This document shows, piece by piece, positions 25,667 through 35,492 of a stretch of 64,000 nucleotides of DNA. The translations under genes and the position numbers were made by a program. Where the stretch lies: the NCBI RefSeq assembly GCF_000152725.1, contig NZ_CH724131.1, forward strand, positions 1,537,856-1,601,855, given 5' to 3'. The notes beneath the pieces were generated by a model. That model was not told the DNA's origin, did not search any database, and saw nothing but the letters and a program-made list of their open reading frames with translations. Each line of letters starts with the position of its first letter. Within the stretch, counting starts at the first letter, position 1. The stretch is from Pseudooceanicola batsensis HTCC2597. Lineage in GTDB: Bacteria > Pseudomonadota > Alphaproteobacteria > Rhodobacterales > Rhodobacteraceae.

Positions 25667-26149
25667 TCAGACCGAGCGGAACGCTTTGGGATAGATGATG
25701 TCCTCGGCGATCCCGGCGGTGTGCGGCGCGATCGGGTAGAGCATGAAGAATTCCTTGGGGTATTCCACCACGAGGTTTTCGGCGGCTTTCAGGGTAAAGC
25801 CGAAGCGGCTGTAGTACTCGGGATTGCCCAGCACCGTGACCGCTGCCGCGCCCGAGCGCCGGGCAAGGTCCAGACCCTGCCGGATCAGCCCGCTCCCGAT
25901 GCCCCTTTCCTGGCGCGAGGGTGAGACGGCGACCGGCGACAGCGACAGCCAGCCGCGGGGCGAGACGAGATGCGCAAGGGCGACGTAACCCACCACCCTG
26001 CCCTCGAGCAACGCGACGAGTTCGATGGCAAGATCGCCCCCGGCCCGCAGTGTCTCGACCAGCCTCAGCTCCGCCGGGCTCTCGAACGCGGTGTCCAGCA
26101 GGATCGAGACGGATGTCTTATCGGTCGGTTCAAACGGGCGGATGTTCAT
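25667..26149 (-). CDS. GNAT family N-acetyltransferase (YhbS-like)
   Basis: 160 residues, start ATG at 26149 (MNIRPFEP). Core motifs: LSLSPVAVSPSRQERGIGSGLIRQGLDLARRSGAAAVTVLGNPEYYSRFGF, which contains the acetyl-CoA motif Q/RxxGxG/S and the NPEYYSRFGF block of the YhbS/PA4866-like subgroup. The substrate is not predictable. It lies downstream of groEL, from which it is separated by a strong terminator. Confidence 0.85.
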   Translation of the reverse strand: MNIRPFEPTDKTSVSILLDTAFESPAELRLVETLRAGGDLAIELVALLEGRVVGYVALAHLVSPRGWLSLSPVAVSPSRQERGIGSGLIRQGLDLARRSGAAAVTVLGNPEYYSRFGFTLKAAENLVVEYPKEFFMLYPIAPHTAGIAEDIIYPKAFRSV

Positions 26150-26210
26150 CACGAGCAATCCAGGTGGAGCAATACCGGATAGACTAGCGCGGTCCCGCCC
26201 CAAGGCCACG

Positions 26211-26243
26211 CAAAAGAAAAAGGGCGCCCGGAGGCGCCCTTTC
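26211..26243 (-). terminator. rho-independent terminator of groESL
   Basis: On the minus strand a perfect 8 bp stem, AGGGCGCC (26240-26233) with GGCGCCCT (26228-26221), closed by a 4 nt loop, is followed by TTTTTCTTTT (26220-26211). It lies 26 bp after the groEL stop. Confidence 0.88.
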
Positions 26244-26268
26244 CCTGTCCCTTGGCGGGAACGGCAGA

Positions 26269-27918
<1,650 letters not shown>

Positions 27919-27960
27919 TTACTCTCCTTGAAAGTCTTCGTTGGCGATCACGACCGGCGT

Positions 27961-28272
27961 TCAGGCAGCTTTCGCCGCCGCGCCGTCGGTGATGATCCCG
28001 AGGATGTCGCTCTCTTTCATGATCAGGAGTTCCTGACCGTCGATCGTGACTTCGGTGCCGGACCACTTGCCGAACAGAACCTTGTCGCCGGCTTTCACGG
28101 CCATCTCGATCAGTTCGCCGTTGTCCTTGCGGGCGCCCTCGCCCACGGCCACGACTTCACCTTCCGCCGGCTTTTCCTTGGCGCTGTCGGGAATGATCAG
28201 CCCGCCCGCGGTTTTCTCTTCGCTCTCGACGCGCTTGACCAGAACCCGGTCATGAAGCGGTTTGAATGCCAT
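27961..28272 (-). CDS. groES: co-chaperonin GroES (10 kDa)
   Basis: 103 residues, start ATG at 28272 giving [21 protein letters not shown]. The mobile loop ([18 protein letters not shown]) and the roof region ([27 protein letters not shown]) are typical. First gene of the groESL operon; the promoter, a CIRCE operator and an unusually clear order of signals lie upstream. A ribosome-binding site GGAG is present 8 nt upstream. Confidence 0.98.
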   Translation of the reverse strand: MAFKPLHDRVLVKRVESEEKTAGGLIIPDSAKEKPAEGEVVAVGEGARKDNGELIEMAVKAGDKVLFGKWSGTEVTIDGQELLIMKESDILGIITDGAAAKAA

Positions 28273-28339
28273 CTCTGAGTCTCCTTGGCTCAAAGTTTCT
28301 CCCTGGCCGGAACCCTCGGTCTCGACGGATTCGCGGCCG

Positions 28340-28366
28340 TTATCACTCACACCACGCGAGTGCTAA
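28340..28366. promoter_or_regulatory. CIRCE operator (HrcA binding site) of groESL
   Basis: TTATCACTC at 28340-28348, nine bases, GAGTGCTAA at 28358-28366: the CIRCE inverted repeat with one mismatch in one arm. It lies immediately downstream of the -10 element of the minus-strand promoter, covering the expected transcription start, so the HrcA repressor would block initiation. Confidence 0.93.
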
Positions 28367-28373
28367 CGCGGGG

Positions 28374-28402
28374 TAGTTAAGGAGGCGGCCCGTGCCTGTC
28401 AA
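28374..28402 (-). promoter_or_regulatory. sigma70-type promoter of groESL
   Basis: On the minus strand TTGACA (28402-28397), a 17 bp spacer and TAACTA (28379-28374). The match to the vegetative consensus is good, so groESL appears to be driven by a housekeeping-type promoter controlled by HrcA; the -35 CTTGACA is also compatible with RpoH. Confidence 0.75.
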
Positions 28403-28501
28403 GAAGCCCGCGCGCAGAATCTTGGCCCCCTAGCCGGAACATTTCCCGGGTGCCAGCGCTTCCTTCGTCAGGACCGATCTGCCGCCCGCAAGGAGTTCGT
28501 C

Positions 28502-28846
28502 ATGCCCGAGCCTGATATCTGGGAAACCGAGAAATTGCTATGGACCGGCGGCACCGATGCCTACCGCCGCAGACTGGGGGCGTCGTGCCTGATGGCCTTC
28601 CCCGGCATGGGCATCCTCCAGGGCGAGGAGATCCTCGACGCCATCGCCGATGCGCCGCGCTGGAGCGAGGTGGATTTCGTCGGCAAGCGGGTGATCGAGA
28701 CGAACGGCCTGACCGTCCTCGCCTATCGGGCCCATGCGCTGCGCGATGGCGATGCCCCCTACGATGCCCTGTGCAGCTCGACCTGGCAGCACACGGCGGA
28801 GGGATGGCGCATCGTCCAGCATCAACAGAGCCCCCTGCACGCCTGA
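28502..28846 (+). CDS. SnoaL/NTF2-like (DUF4440-type) small protein
   Basis: 114 residues. The pattern is that of a cone-shaped NTF2-like fold: an N-terminal helix with EKLLWTGGTDAYRRRLGASCLMAFPGMGILQG, then strands with VIETNGLTVLAYRAHALRDG and a final TWQHTAEGWRIVQHQQSPL. Such proteins are often small enzymes or binding proteins; no function can be given. The ATG follows AAGGAG. It converges with the DUF2161 gene. Confidence 0.72.
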   Translation: MPEPDIWETEKLLWTGGTDAYRRRLGASCLMAFPGMGILQGEEILDAIADAPRWSEVDFVGKRVIETNGLTVLAYRAHALRDGDAPYDALCSSTWQHTAEGWRIVQHQQSPLHA

Positions 28847-28871
28847 GCCGGCTTCCACGCCCGTCCGGCGC

Positions 28872-29561
28872 TCACTCGGCCGCGCGGGCGGTGGCCGGCG
28901 GCACGCCCCCGAATTCGTCCAGCGCCGCGCGGCCTGTCGGAGTGAGCCCGTAGACCCCGCGCTCGACCCGCTCGAACCAGCCGTAATGATCGTCGCGCAT
29001 GATCACCGTGGCGCGCGGCACCTCCTGCGCCTTGGCGATCACCGCCCCCCGCGCGGGGCCGTGCTGCGCGAGGTAGGCCGCACAGCGCAGGGCATCCTGG
29101 CGGTAGGCCGTGACCAGCTTGACCCCGACCGAACCGCCCGAATTCGGATCGCCGACACGGCGCTGGAACTCGCGCAGCAGCCGACCGCGTCGCGGTTTGG
29201 ATTGCCGAGGCGTGTAGGGTCCGGGATCGACATGCACCTCGACATAGCCGTCGCGCGGCCGGACCGTCATCAGCCCCAGCCCGAGCCTGCGGCACAGCGA
29301 GACATGGGCGGTCATCGTCTTGCGGCCGCGCATGGCCGGGACCGCAAGATAGACCCAGTCGGTCAGCGCCTGCCGCGCGACGCCCTGCTGGACCAGCGTC
29401 AGGTTCATGCCGGTCTTGAGCTCGACGATCACCGGGTCGGGATCGTCATCGCGCATGGCCACGACGTCGGCCCCGGACACCTCGGATTTCACGTCGTAGC
29501 CCTGGCCGATCAGGAAATCCCGCACGGGCGGATAGAGGTCGGTCTCGCGCAGCTTGCTCAT
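28872..29561 (-). CDS. DUF2161 family protein (putative nuclease/phosphodiesterase)
   Basis: 229 residues, start ATG at 29561 (MSKLRETDLYPPVRDFL). The N-terminal part has the DxD...ExK pattern of a PD-(D/E)XK nuclease fold: ADVVAMRDDDPDPVIVELKTGMNLTLVQQG. The C-terminal third has a winged-helix look (GVYGLTPTGRAALDEFG). The family is frequent in Rhodobacteraceae and is usually labelled DUF2161 domain-containing phosphodiesterase; no role is established. It lies 40 bp downstream of the HxlR regulator on the same strand. Confidence 0.78.
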   Translation of the reverse strand: MSKLRETDLYPPVRDFLIGQGYDVKSEVSGADVVAMRDDDPDPVIVELKTGMNLTLVQQGVARQALTDWVYLAVPAMRGRKTMTAHVSLCRRLGLGLMTVRPRDGYVEVHVDPGPYTPRQSKPRRGRLLREFQRRVGDPNSGGSVGVKLVTAYRQDALRCAAYLAQHGPARGAVIAKAQEVPRATVIMRDDHYGWFERVERGVYGLTPTGRAALDEFGGVPPATARAAE

Positions 29562-29601
29562 ACGCCGGAGTCTGGCGCCATTCCCCGCACCGGGCAAGCG
29601 G

Positions 29602-30030
29602 TCAGTCGGCGGCATCGCCGGCCTCGAGTTCGGCGATCAGCGACTCGGAAAAGCCCTCGGGGTCGGCGCGATAGGCCTCGATGAACGGGCCCGGCACCTC
29701 GGTCCTGACATCCCATGTCTCCGACCAGTTCACGATGGCCAGCAACACCGGCACGAGCGCCCGTCCCTTCGGCGTGAGGCGGTAGATCACGCGCACCGCC
29801 CGGTCCGGGTCGGCCTCGCGGGTGACGATCCCCTCGCGGTCCAGCATCCTAAGCCGGTCGGACAGGATGTTGGTCGAGATGCCCTCGTCCGCCGCCACAA
29901 AATCGCCAAAGTGCCGTGCTCCCTTGAAGACAAGATCGCGCAGGATCAGCAGCGCCCAGGCATCGCCAAGCACGGTCGCCCCGTAGCGGATCGGGCATCC
30001 GCACCATGTCTCCGACCCATGCTTCGGCAC
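29602..30030 (-). CDS. HxlR family transcriptional regulator
   Basis: 142 residues from the GTG at 30030, which has GGGGAGGG 6 nt upstream; a TTG at 30069 would add 13 residues without a ribosome-binding site. The winged-helix core has the family cysteine (CGCPIRYGATVLGDAWALLILRDLVFKGARHFGDF), a recognition helix (ISTNILSDRLRMLDREGIVTRE) and a wing. HxlR regulators often sense redox or electrophile stress through that cysteine. A candidate operator lies in the upstream 260 bp. Possible target DUF2161 downstream. Confidence 0.85.
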   Translation of the reverse strand: MPKHGSETWCGCPIRYGATVLGDAWALLILRDLVFKGARHFGDFVAADEGISTNILSDRLRMLDREGIVTREADPDRAVRVIYRLTPKGRALVPVLLAIVNWSETWDVRTEVPGPFIEAYRADPEGFSESLIAELEAGDAAD

Positions 30031-30087
30031 GCCATCCCTCCCCACATAAGTATGACTTTCATTCTGCAAGTATCATGTCTTTCTCTA

Positions 30088-30109
30088 ACTTGCAAATTGC
30101 AACTTAAGT
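30088..30109. promoter_or_regulatory. candidate HxlR operator
   Basis: ACTTGCAAATTGCAACTTAAG (30088-30108) holds two TTGCAA-type units arranged as an imperfect inverted repeat; a related CTGCAAGTA lies at 30064-30072. The surrounding bases are AT-rich, in strong contrast to the coding DNA. Assignment to the adjacent regulator is by position only. Confidence 0.3.
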
Positions 30110-30330
30110 GAAAATATCTGCGAACTCAGCCAGTTGAGAGGCGCGGATCGAAATGCAGAACGAATAGTCAGGAACCGAAGCAGGCGAGACACAGAACCTT
30201 TCGCCCCCCGCATTCATCAGCGTCGCCACCTGCTGCCGTGCCTTGTGCCGCGGGCGGCAGGCCACGGGTGACAAGGCGCGGAACCCCGCCTATAAGGGCG
30301 CCGAAATTCAGCCCTGACAGGACGACACAC

Positions 30331-31251
30331 ATGACGATCAAGGTTTTCGGCCACAAATCACCCGACACCGATTCCACCGGCTCGCCCATCATCTGGGCCT
30401 GGTATCTGTCCGAGGTTCGCGGCACCCCCGCGACGCCCGCCCTCCTCGGCGAGCCCAATACCGAAGCCGCCTTCGTCATCGAGAAATGGGGCTTCGAGAA
30501 ACCCGAGATCATCTCGGGCTTGGCAGCGGGCGAAAAGGTCGTCATCGTCGATACCAACAACCCGGCCGAATTGCCGGAGAACATCAACGATGCCGACATC
30601 GTCCAGATCATCGACCACCACAAGCTGACCGGCGGCCTCGAGACCAAGGCGCCGATCGACATCACGATCAAGCCGCTCGCCTGTACGGCTACCATCATGC
30701 ACAACCTGATGGGGCCGAACGCGGACAAGATGCCTGACAGGATCAAGGGGGCGATGCTGTCCTGCATCCTGTCGGACACGCTGGAGTTCCGCTCGCCCAC
30801 CACGACCGACCAGGATCGTGAGCTGGCCGAGACGCTGGCCAAGGAGCTCGGCATCGACTTGTCCGCCTATGCCTCGGAAATGTTCGAGGCCAAGTCGGAC
30901 GTGTCGGCCTTTTCCGACGCCGAGCTGATCCGGATGGACAGCAAGGAATACGAGGTCGGCGGCACCAAGTTCCGCGTATCGGTTCTGGAAACCACCGCGC
31001 CGCAGATGGTGCTGGACCGCAAGGACAGTTTGATGGCCTCGATGTCCGACGTCGCCAGCGAGGACGGCGTGGACGAGGTCCTGCTTTTCGTCGTGGACAT
31101 CCTGAACGAGGAAGCCACACTGCTGGTCCCGAACGACCTGATCAAGGGCGTGGCGGAAAAGAGCTTTGGCGCCTCGGTTCCGGGCGACACGGTCGTCCTG
31201 CCCGGCATCATGTCGCGCAAGAAGCAGATCATCCCGAACCTGGCGGTCTGA
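30331..31251 (+). CDS. ppaC: manganese-dependent inorganic pyrophosphatase
   Basis: 306-residue family II pyrophosphatase of the DHH superfamily, hydrolysing pyrophosphate with Mn2+. Motifs: FGHKSPDTDSTGSPI (motif I metal ligands), VDTNNPAELPENINDADIVQIIDHHKLTGG (motifs II and III, DHH at about 95-97), ILSDTLEFRSPTTTDQD, and the C-terminal PGIMSRKKQIIP with the substrate-binding RKK. Use of family II enzyme is usual in Rhodobacteraceae. The start follows a weak GACAGGACGA site. Confidence 0.96.
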   Translation: MTIKVFGHKSPDTDSTGSPIIWAWYLSEVRGTPATPALLGEPNTEAAFVIEKWGFEKPEIISGLAAGEKVVIVDTNNPAELPENINDADIVQIIDHHKLTGGLETKAPIDITIKPLACTATIMHNLMGPNADKMPDRIKGAMLSCILSDTLEFRSPTTTDQDRELAETLAKELGIDLSAYASEMFEAKSDVSAFSDAELIRMDSKEYEVGGTKFRVSVLETTAPQMVLDRKDSLMASMSDVASEDGVDEVLLFVVDILNEEATLLVPNDLIKGVAEKSFGASVPGDTVVLPGIMSRKKQIIPNLAV

Positions 31252-31422
31252 AACCGCCTCTCCCCCGGGAGCACAGGGGCGCGGCGTCGGTTGGCGCCGC
31301 CCCGACGGGGCGCCCCGCGCCGGCGCACCGGCGCCCCCCTGCCCCTCTGCGGCGGATCCGCCCTTCATCCCGGCCCGGCTTTGAGGCAAGAAGTCTCCGT
31401 GACCCCAAGCCCCGGAGCCCCC

Positions 31423-32298
31423 ATGACCCAAATCGTCTCTTCCCTCGCCGAGATCTCGGACCGTTACGACGCGCTTTTCGTCGACCTCTGGGGCTGCGTC
31501 CACAACGGCGTCACCGCCTTTCCCGCCGCCTGCGACGCGCTGATCCGTTATCGCAAAGGGGGCGGCACGGTGGTGCTGGTGACGAATTCGCCGCGCACGC
31601 GCGCCGCGCTCGAGGTCCAGCTGAAGGGGTTCGGCGTGCCCGACGAGGCCTGGGACACGATCGCGACCTCGGGCGACGCCGCCCGGGCCGCGGCCTTCGA
31701 CGGGGCGGTCGGCCACAGGGTGTACTTCATCGGCCTGCCCGAGGAAAAGGATGTCTTCCTGCACCCCCTCCGGATCCAGGACCACCCGATCCACATCGAG
31801 ACCGTCCCGGCGGAAGAGGCCGAGGGCATCGTCTGCACCAGCCCCTTCGATCCTTTGGCCGACCCGGCCGAGTTGCGGCCGCAGCTGCTGGTCGCCAAGA
31901 CGCGGGGCCTCAAGCTGCTCTGCGCCAATCCGGACATCGTCGTCGACCGCGGCGACCGGCGCGAATGGTGCGCCGGGGCGGTCGCGCAGCTGTATACCGA
32001 AATGGGCGGCGAGAGCCTTTATTTCGGCAAGCCCCATCCGCCGATCTACGACCTCGCCCGCAGGCGGCTCGCTTCGCTCGGCAAGACGGTCGATCCGGCG
32101 GGCATCCTGGCCATCGGCGATGGAATCGCCACCGACGTGCTGGGGGCCATGGGCGAGGACATCGACTGTCTTTTCATCACCGGTGGATTGGCCGCAGCCG
32201 AGACAAAGACTGTTGAGCAACCGGAGCAGGCGGCGCTAACCGCCTATCTCGCATCGGAAAAATCGGCCCCGGCCTATGCGATCGGCTTCCTGCGCTGA
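31423..32298 (+). CDS. TIGR01459 family HAD-type hydrolase
   Basis: 291-residue class IIA HAD phosphatase (NagD/p-nitrophenyl phosphatase group). The nucleophile motif is FVDLWGCVHNG near residues 18-28, motif II is VLVTNSPRTRA, motif III includes YFGKPHPPIYDLA and the acidic motif is LAIGDGIATDVLGA. Substrate unknown. The gene typically sits beside maoC and ribF in Rhodobacteraceae, as here. The 171 bp before it are GC-rich with several short hairpins and no gene. Confidence 0.88.
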   Translation: MTQIVSSLAEISDRYDALFVDLWGCVHNGVTAFPAACDALIRYRKGGGTVVLVTNSPRTRAALEVQLKGFGVPDEAWDTIATSGDAARAAAFDGAVGHRVYFIGLPEEKDVFLHPLRIQDHPIHIETVPAEEAEGIVCTSPFDPLADPAELRPQLLVAKTRGLKLLCANPDIVVDRGDRREWCAGAVAQLYTEMGGESLYFGKPHPPIYDLARRRLASLGKTVDPAGILAIGDGIATDVLGAMGEDIDCLFITGGLAAAETKTVEQPEQAALTAYLASEKSAPAYAIGFLR

Positions 32299-32311
32299 GC
32301 CGATTCACCCC

Positions 32312-32339
32312 TTGATTTTCTGCGCGAGCAAAGTAATAA
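32312..32339 (+). promoter_or_regulatory. promoter of the maoC-ribF operon
   Basis: TTGATT at 32312-32317 and TAATAA at 32334-32339, spacer 16 bp, in an AT-rich gap between the HAD gene and maoC, 60 bp before the maoC ATG. Confidence 0.5.
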
Positions 32340-32399
32340 AGTTACCGTGAAAGGGGTGACGGCAATCTTTTGTTACCCTCCGACCGGAAGGTGGAGAGC

Positions 32400-32843
32400 A
32401 TGTTGGACAATTTCCCCCGCGGAACGATCTGCATCGAGGACATCGAGATGGGCATGGTGCGCCATCTTCGCAAAACGGTGACCGACGAGGATATCGAGAT
32501 GTTCGCCCAGGTCTCGACCGATCGGAACCCCGTGCATCTCGACGAGGCCTACGCGCAGGACACCATCTTCGAGGGCCGGATCGCGCACGGGATGCTGACC
32601 GCCGGGCTGATCTCGGCGGTGATCGGCGAACAGCTTCCCGGCCACGGCACGGTGTACATGGGCCAGACGCTCAAGTTTCTCGCCCCCGTCCGGCCCGGCG
32701 ACACGGTACTGGCCGAGGTCGAGGTGATCGGCATCGACCATGCCAAGCGCCGGGTGCAGCTCGACTGTCGCTGCAAGGTCGACGGCAAGCGGGTCCTGGT
32801 CGGCGAGGCGACCGTGCTCGCCCCCTCGCGCAAGTTCGACTGA
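32400..32843 (+). CDS. MaoC family dehydratase ((R)-enoyl-CoA hydratase-like)
   Basis: 147 residues, start ATG at 32400 with a GGAAGGTGGAG ribosome-binding site. The hot-dog fold with the catalytic Asp/His of hydratase 2 is visible: FAQVSTDRNPVHLDEAYAQDTIFEGRIAHGML. Members hydrate trans-2-enoyl-CoA to (R)-3-hydroxyacyl-CoA, linking beta-oxidation and polyhydroxyalkanoate pathways, or act on other CoA esters. Followed by ribF with 63 bp gap. Confidence 0.9.
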   Translation: MLDNFPRGTICIEDIEMGMVRHLRKTVTDEDIEMFAQVSTDRNPVHLDEAYAQDTIFEGRIAHGMLTAGLISAVIGEQLPGHGTVYMGQTLKFLAPVRPGDTVLAEVEVIGIDHAKRRVQLDCRCKVDGKRVLVGEATVLAPSRKFD

Positions 32844-32906
32844 CGCGCCGCCGCGCCGCGCGCAACCGCCCTTGCGCCCCGGTTTGGCCGGGGATACCCC
32901 TGCGCC

Positions 32907-33845
32907 ATGAAGATCGTGCGCGACTATCAGTTCACCACGCCCGGCGACCGGGGCGCCGCCGTCGCCATCGGCAATTTCGACGGTGTCCACATCGGCCACC
33001 GTGCGGTCATCGACCTCGCCCGGGCCGAGGCCCGGCGGCTGCACGCGCCGCTTGGCGTGATGACGTTCGAACCGCACCCGCGCCAGCTCTTCGCGCCTGA
33101 CGCCCCGCCGTTCCGCCTCACCGGGCCGGCCGCCCGGGCGCACCGGCTCGAGAAGATCGGGGTCGAAATTCTCTACGAGCTGAACTTCAACCCGGCCCTC
33201 GCCGGCCTGACGCCCGAAGCCTTCGTCCGGCGCGTCCTGGTGGAAGGGCTCGGCGTGCGCCATGTCGTGGTCGGCGCCGATTTTCACTTCGGCGCGAAAC
33301 GCGCAGGCACCACCGAGACACTGCGCGCCTTCGGCCAGGAACTCGGCTTCGGCGTCACCGTGGCGGATCTGGTCGCGGAAGGCACCGAAGAGGTGTCATC
33401 GACCGCCATTCGCGACGCGCTGGCCGAGGGCCGCCCCCGCGACGCCGCCGCGATGCTGGGCCACTGGCACCGGATCGAGGGTCCCGTCATCCGGGGCGAT
33501 CAGCGCGGCCGCGACCTGGGCTATCCGACCGCCAACATGTCGATCGCCGGCCTGCATCGTCCCCGGTTCGGCGTCTATGCGGTGCTGGTCGATGTGCTGA
33601 CCGGACCGCACCGGGGCACCTATCGCGGCGCCGCCTCTCTCGGCATGCGGCCGCAATTCGGGGGCGAGACGCCGAACCTCGAAACCTACCTGTTCGATTT
33701 CCAGGGCGATCTTTATGGCGAGACCGTCTCGGTCGGGCTTGTCGAATACCTGCGGCCCGAGGCGAAATTCGATTCGCTGGACGGCCTGATCCGGCAAATG
33801 GAGGCGGATTGCGACCGGGCCCGCGCGATCCTGGCGGCGCAATGA
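32907..33845 (+). CDS. ribF: bifunctional riboflavin kinase / FAD synthetase
   Basis: 312 residues. The N-terminal FMN adenylyltransferase domain has AVAIGNFDGVHIGHRAVI (HxGH nucleotidyl transferase motif) and VVGADFHFGAKRAG; SSTAIRDALAEG follows. The C-terminal riboflavin kinase domain has GHWHRIEGPVIRGDQRGRDLGYPTANM and EVYLFDF-like TYLFDFQGDLYGE. It makes FMN and FAD. It is coupled to the next gene by an ATGA overlap at 33842-33845. No FMN riboswitch precedes it. Confidence 0.97.
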   Translation: MKIVRDYQFTTPGDRGAAVAIGNFDGVHIGHRAVIDLARAEARRLHAPLGVMTFEPHPRQLFAPDAPPFRLTGPAARAHRLEKIGVEILYELNFNPALAGLTPEAFVRRVLVEGLGVRHVVVGADFHFGAKRAGTTETLRAFGQELGFGVTVADLVAEGTEEVSSTAIRDALAEGRPRDAAAMLGHWHRIEGPVIRGDQRGRDLGYPTANMSIAGLHRPRFGVYAVLVDVLTGPHRGTYRGAASLGMRPQFGGETPNLETYLFDFQGDLYGETVSVGLVEYLRPEAKFDSLDGLIRQMEADCDRARAILAAQ

Positions 33846-34315
33846 CCGACGATCCGATCGACAGAACCGGCCTGCCCCCCCGCTACTGGGAGACGACGCC
33901 GCCCGGGAAGATGACCGACCGCGAATGGGAGGCGCTCTGCGACGGCTGCGGCAAGTGCTGCCTGAACAAGCTGGAGGACGAGGACACCGGCGAGGTCGCC
34001 CTGACCCGCGTCGCCTGCCGGCTGCTGGACGACGCGACCTGTCGCTGTGCCAAATACCCGACACGGCACCGGTACGTCCCGGAATGCATCACCCTCGATC
34101 CTGCGACCATCCACCAGCACATGTACTGGCTGCCGCAGACCTGCGCCTATCGCCTGATCCACGAGGGCCGTCCGCTCTATAACTGGCACCCGCTGATTTC
34201 GGGCACGGCCGAGACCGTGCACCGGGCGGGGGTGTCGGTGCGCGGGATGACCCGTTCCGAGTACGACGTCGCCGACGACGACTGGGAAGACCATATCATC
34301 GAGGAGCCGCTCTGA
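33842..34315 (+). CDS. YcgN family (UPF0260) cysteine-cluster protein
   Basis: 157 residues. The cysteine cluster CDGCGKCCLNKLEDEDTG near residues 34-50 and the later CRLLDDATCRCAKYPTRHRYVPECI define the YcgN/CxxCxxCC family, possibly binding zinc or an iron-sulfur cluster. Role unknown. Start and stop overlap with neighbours (ATGA upstream, TGATG downstream at 34313-34317), so it is translated with ribF and the aldolase. Confidence 0.88.
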   Translation: MTDDPIDRTGLPPRYWETTPPGKMTDREWEALCDGCGKCCLNKLEDEDTGEVALTRVACRLLDDATCRCAKYPTRHRYVPECITLDPATIHQHMYWLPQTCAYRLIHEGRPLYNWHPLISGTAETVHRAGVSVRGMTRSEYDVADDDWEDHIIEEPL

Positions 34316-35361
34316 TGTTTTTCGCCTCCGACAACACCGGCCCCGTGCATCCGCAGATCATGGACGCGCTGGCCCGGGCCAACGACGGGTATGCCACGCC
34401 CTACGGCAACGATCCCCTGATGGATGAGGTCCGCACCCGTCTGCGCGAGATCTTCGAGGCGCCCGAGGCGGCCGTCTACCTCGTCGCGACGGGCACCGCG
34501 GCGAACTGCCTCGGGCTCGCCTGTATCGCGCCGCCCACGCACACCGTCTTCTGCTCGCCCAATGCGCATATCCACGAGGACGAGTGCAATGCGCCCGAGT
34601 TCTACACCGGCGGCGCCAAGCTCACCCTTGTGGGAACCGAGGACAAGATCACGCCCGAGGTCCTGCACGCGACCATCGCCGCCGAAGGGTCGCGCGGGGT
34701 GCATGGCCCGCAGCGTGGCCCCGTCTCGCTCACGCAGGCGACGGAAAAGGGCCAGATCTACGATCTCGACGAACTCGCCGCCTTGTCCGCCGTGGCGCGC
34801 GACCATGACCTGCCCGTCCAGATGGACGGGGCCCGCTTCGCCAATGCGCTGGTCGCGCTGGACTGCACGCCGGCCGAGATGACCTGGCGCGCCGGGATCG
34901 ACGTCCTCTCGTTCGGCGGCACCAAGAACGGCTGCATGGGGGTCGAGGCGGTCATTCTCTTCGATCCGGCGAAAGCCTGGGAATTCGAGCTCCGGCGCAA
35001 GCGCGGCGCGCATCTGTTCTCAAAGCACCGCTACCTGTCGGCGCAGATGGCCGCCTACCTGCGCGACGACCTCTGGCGCCAGAGCGCCCGCCGCGCCAAT
35101 GCCAACATGGCCCGGCTCGTGGCGGGGCTGAGGGAGCGGAACACGGTGCGCCTGCGCTACGAGCCGGTGGCAAACATCGCCTTCGCCGACCTGCCCCGCG
35201 CAACGGTCCGCAGGCTTCTTGAGGCCGGCGCGGCCTTCAACGTCTGGGACGGCGATGTTGAGGGCGAGGATCCCGACACACCGCTCACCATCCGTCTGGT
35301 CAGCGACTGGTCTCTCCCCGAAACCGAGATCGACCGGTTCCTGGACCTCGTCCGCGACTGA
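34315..35361 (+). CDS. low-specificity threonine aldolase (beta-eliminating lyase family)
   Basis: 348-residue fold-type I PLP enzyme that cleaves L-threonine or allo-threonine to glycine and acetaldehyde. MFFASDNTGPVHPQIMDALARAN at the start is the aldolase signature; PLP contacts are in VATGTAANCLGL, HIHEDEC and QMDGARFANALVAL; the Schiff-base lysine is in FGGTKNGCMG near residue 205. It ends the maoC-ribF-ycgN operon. Confidence 0.92.
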   Translation: MFFASDNTGPVHPQIMDALARANDGYATPYGNDPLMDEVRTRLREIFEAPEAAVYLVATGTAANCLGLACIAPPTHTVFCSPNAHIHEDECNAPEFYTGGAKLTLVGTEDKITPEVLHATIAAEGSRGVHGPQRGPVSLTQATEKGQIYDLDELAALSAVARDHDLPVQMDGARFANALVALDCTPAEMTWRAGIDVLSFGGTKNGCMGVEAVILFDPAKAWEFELRRKRGAHLFSKHRYLSAQMAAYLRDDLWRQSARRANANMARLVAGLRERNTVRLRYEPVANIAFADLPRATVRRLLEAGAAFNVWDGDVEGEDPDTPLTIRLVSDWSLPETEIDRFLDLVRD

Positions 35362-35492
35362 GCGGACCGGCCGCCCCCCCACCAAGGCCGCGTCATTTCC
35401 CGGGCGCGCGCCGAGGATCTCCGGCCAGCCGCCGCACCGCTGATGGCGGGAGACCCCGGGGTCGCGCCCGAGGATGACCCCGCCGCCGGCGA

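Noticed and set aside
28436-28462. GGAAC followed by GCTT at about 17 bp before the SnoaL-like gene as a second EcfG promoter
   Set aside because: The -10 differs from CGTT at two positions, and no further support.
32844-32906. FMN riboswitch before ribF
   Set aside because: Only 63 bp between maoC and ribF with no RFN element.
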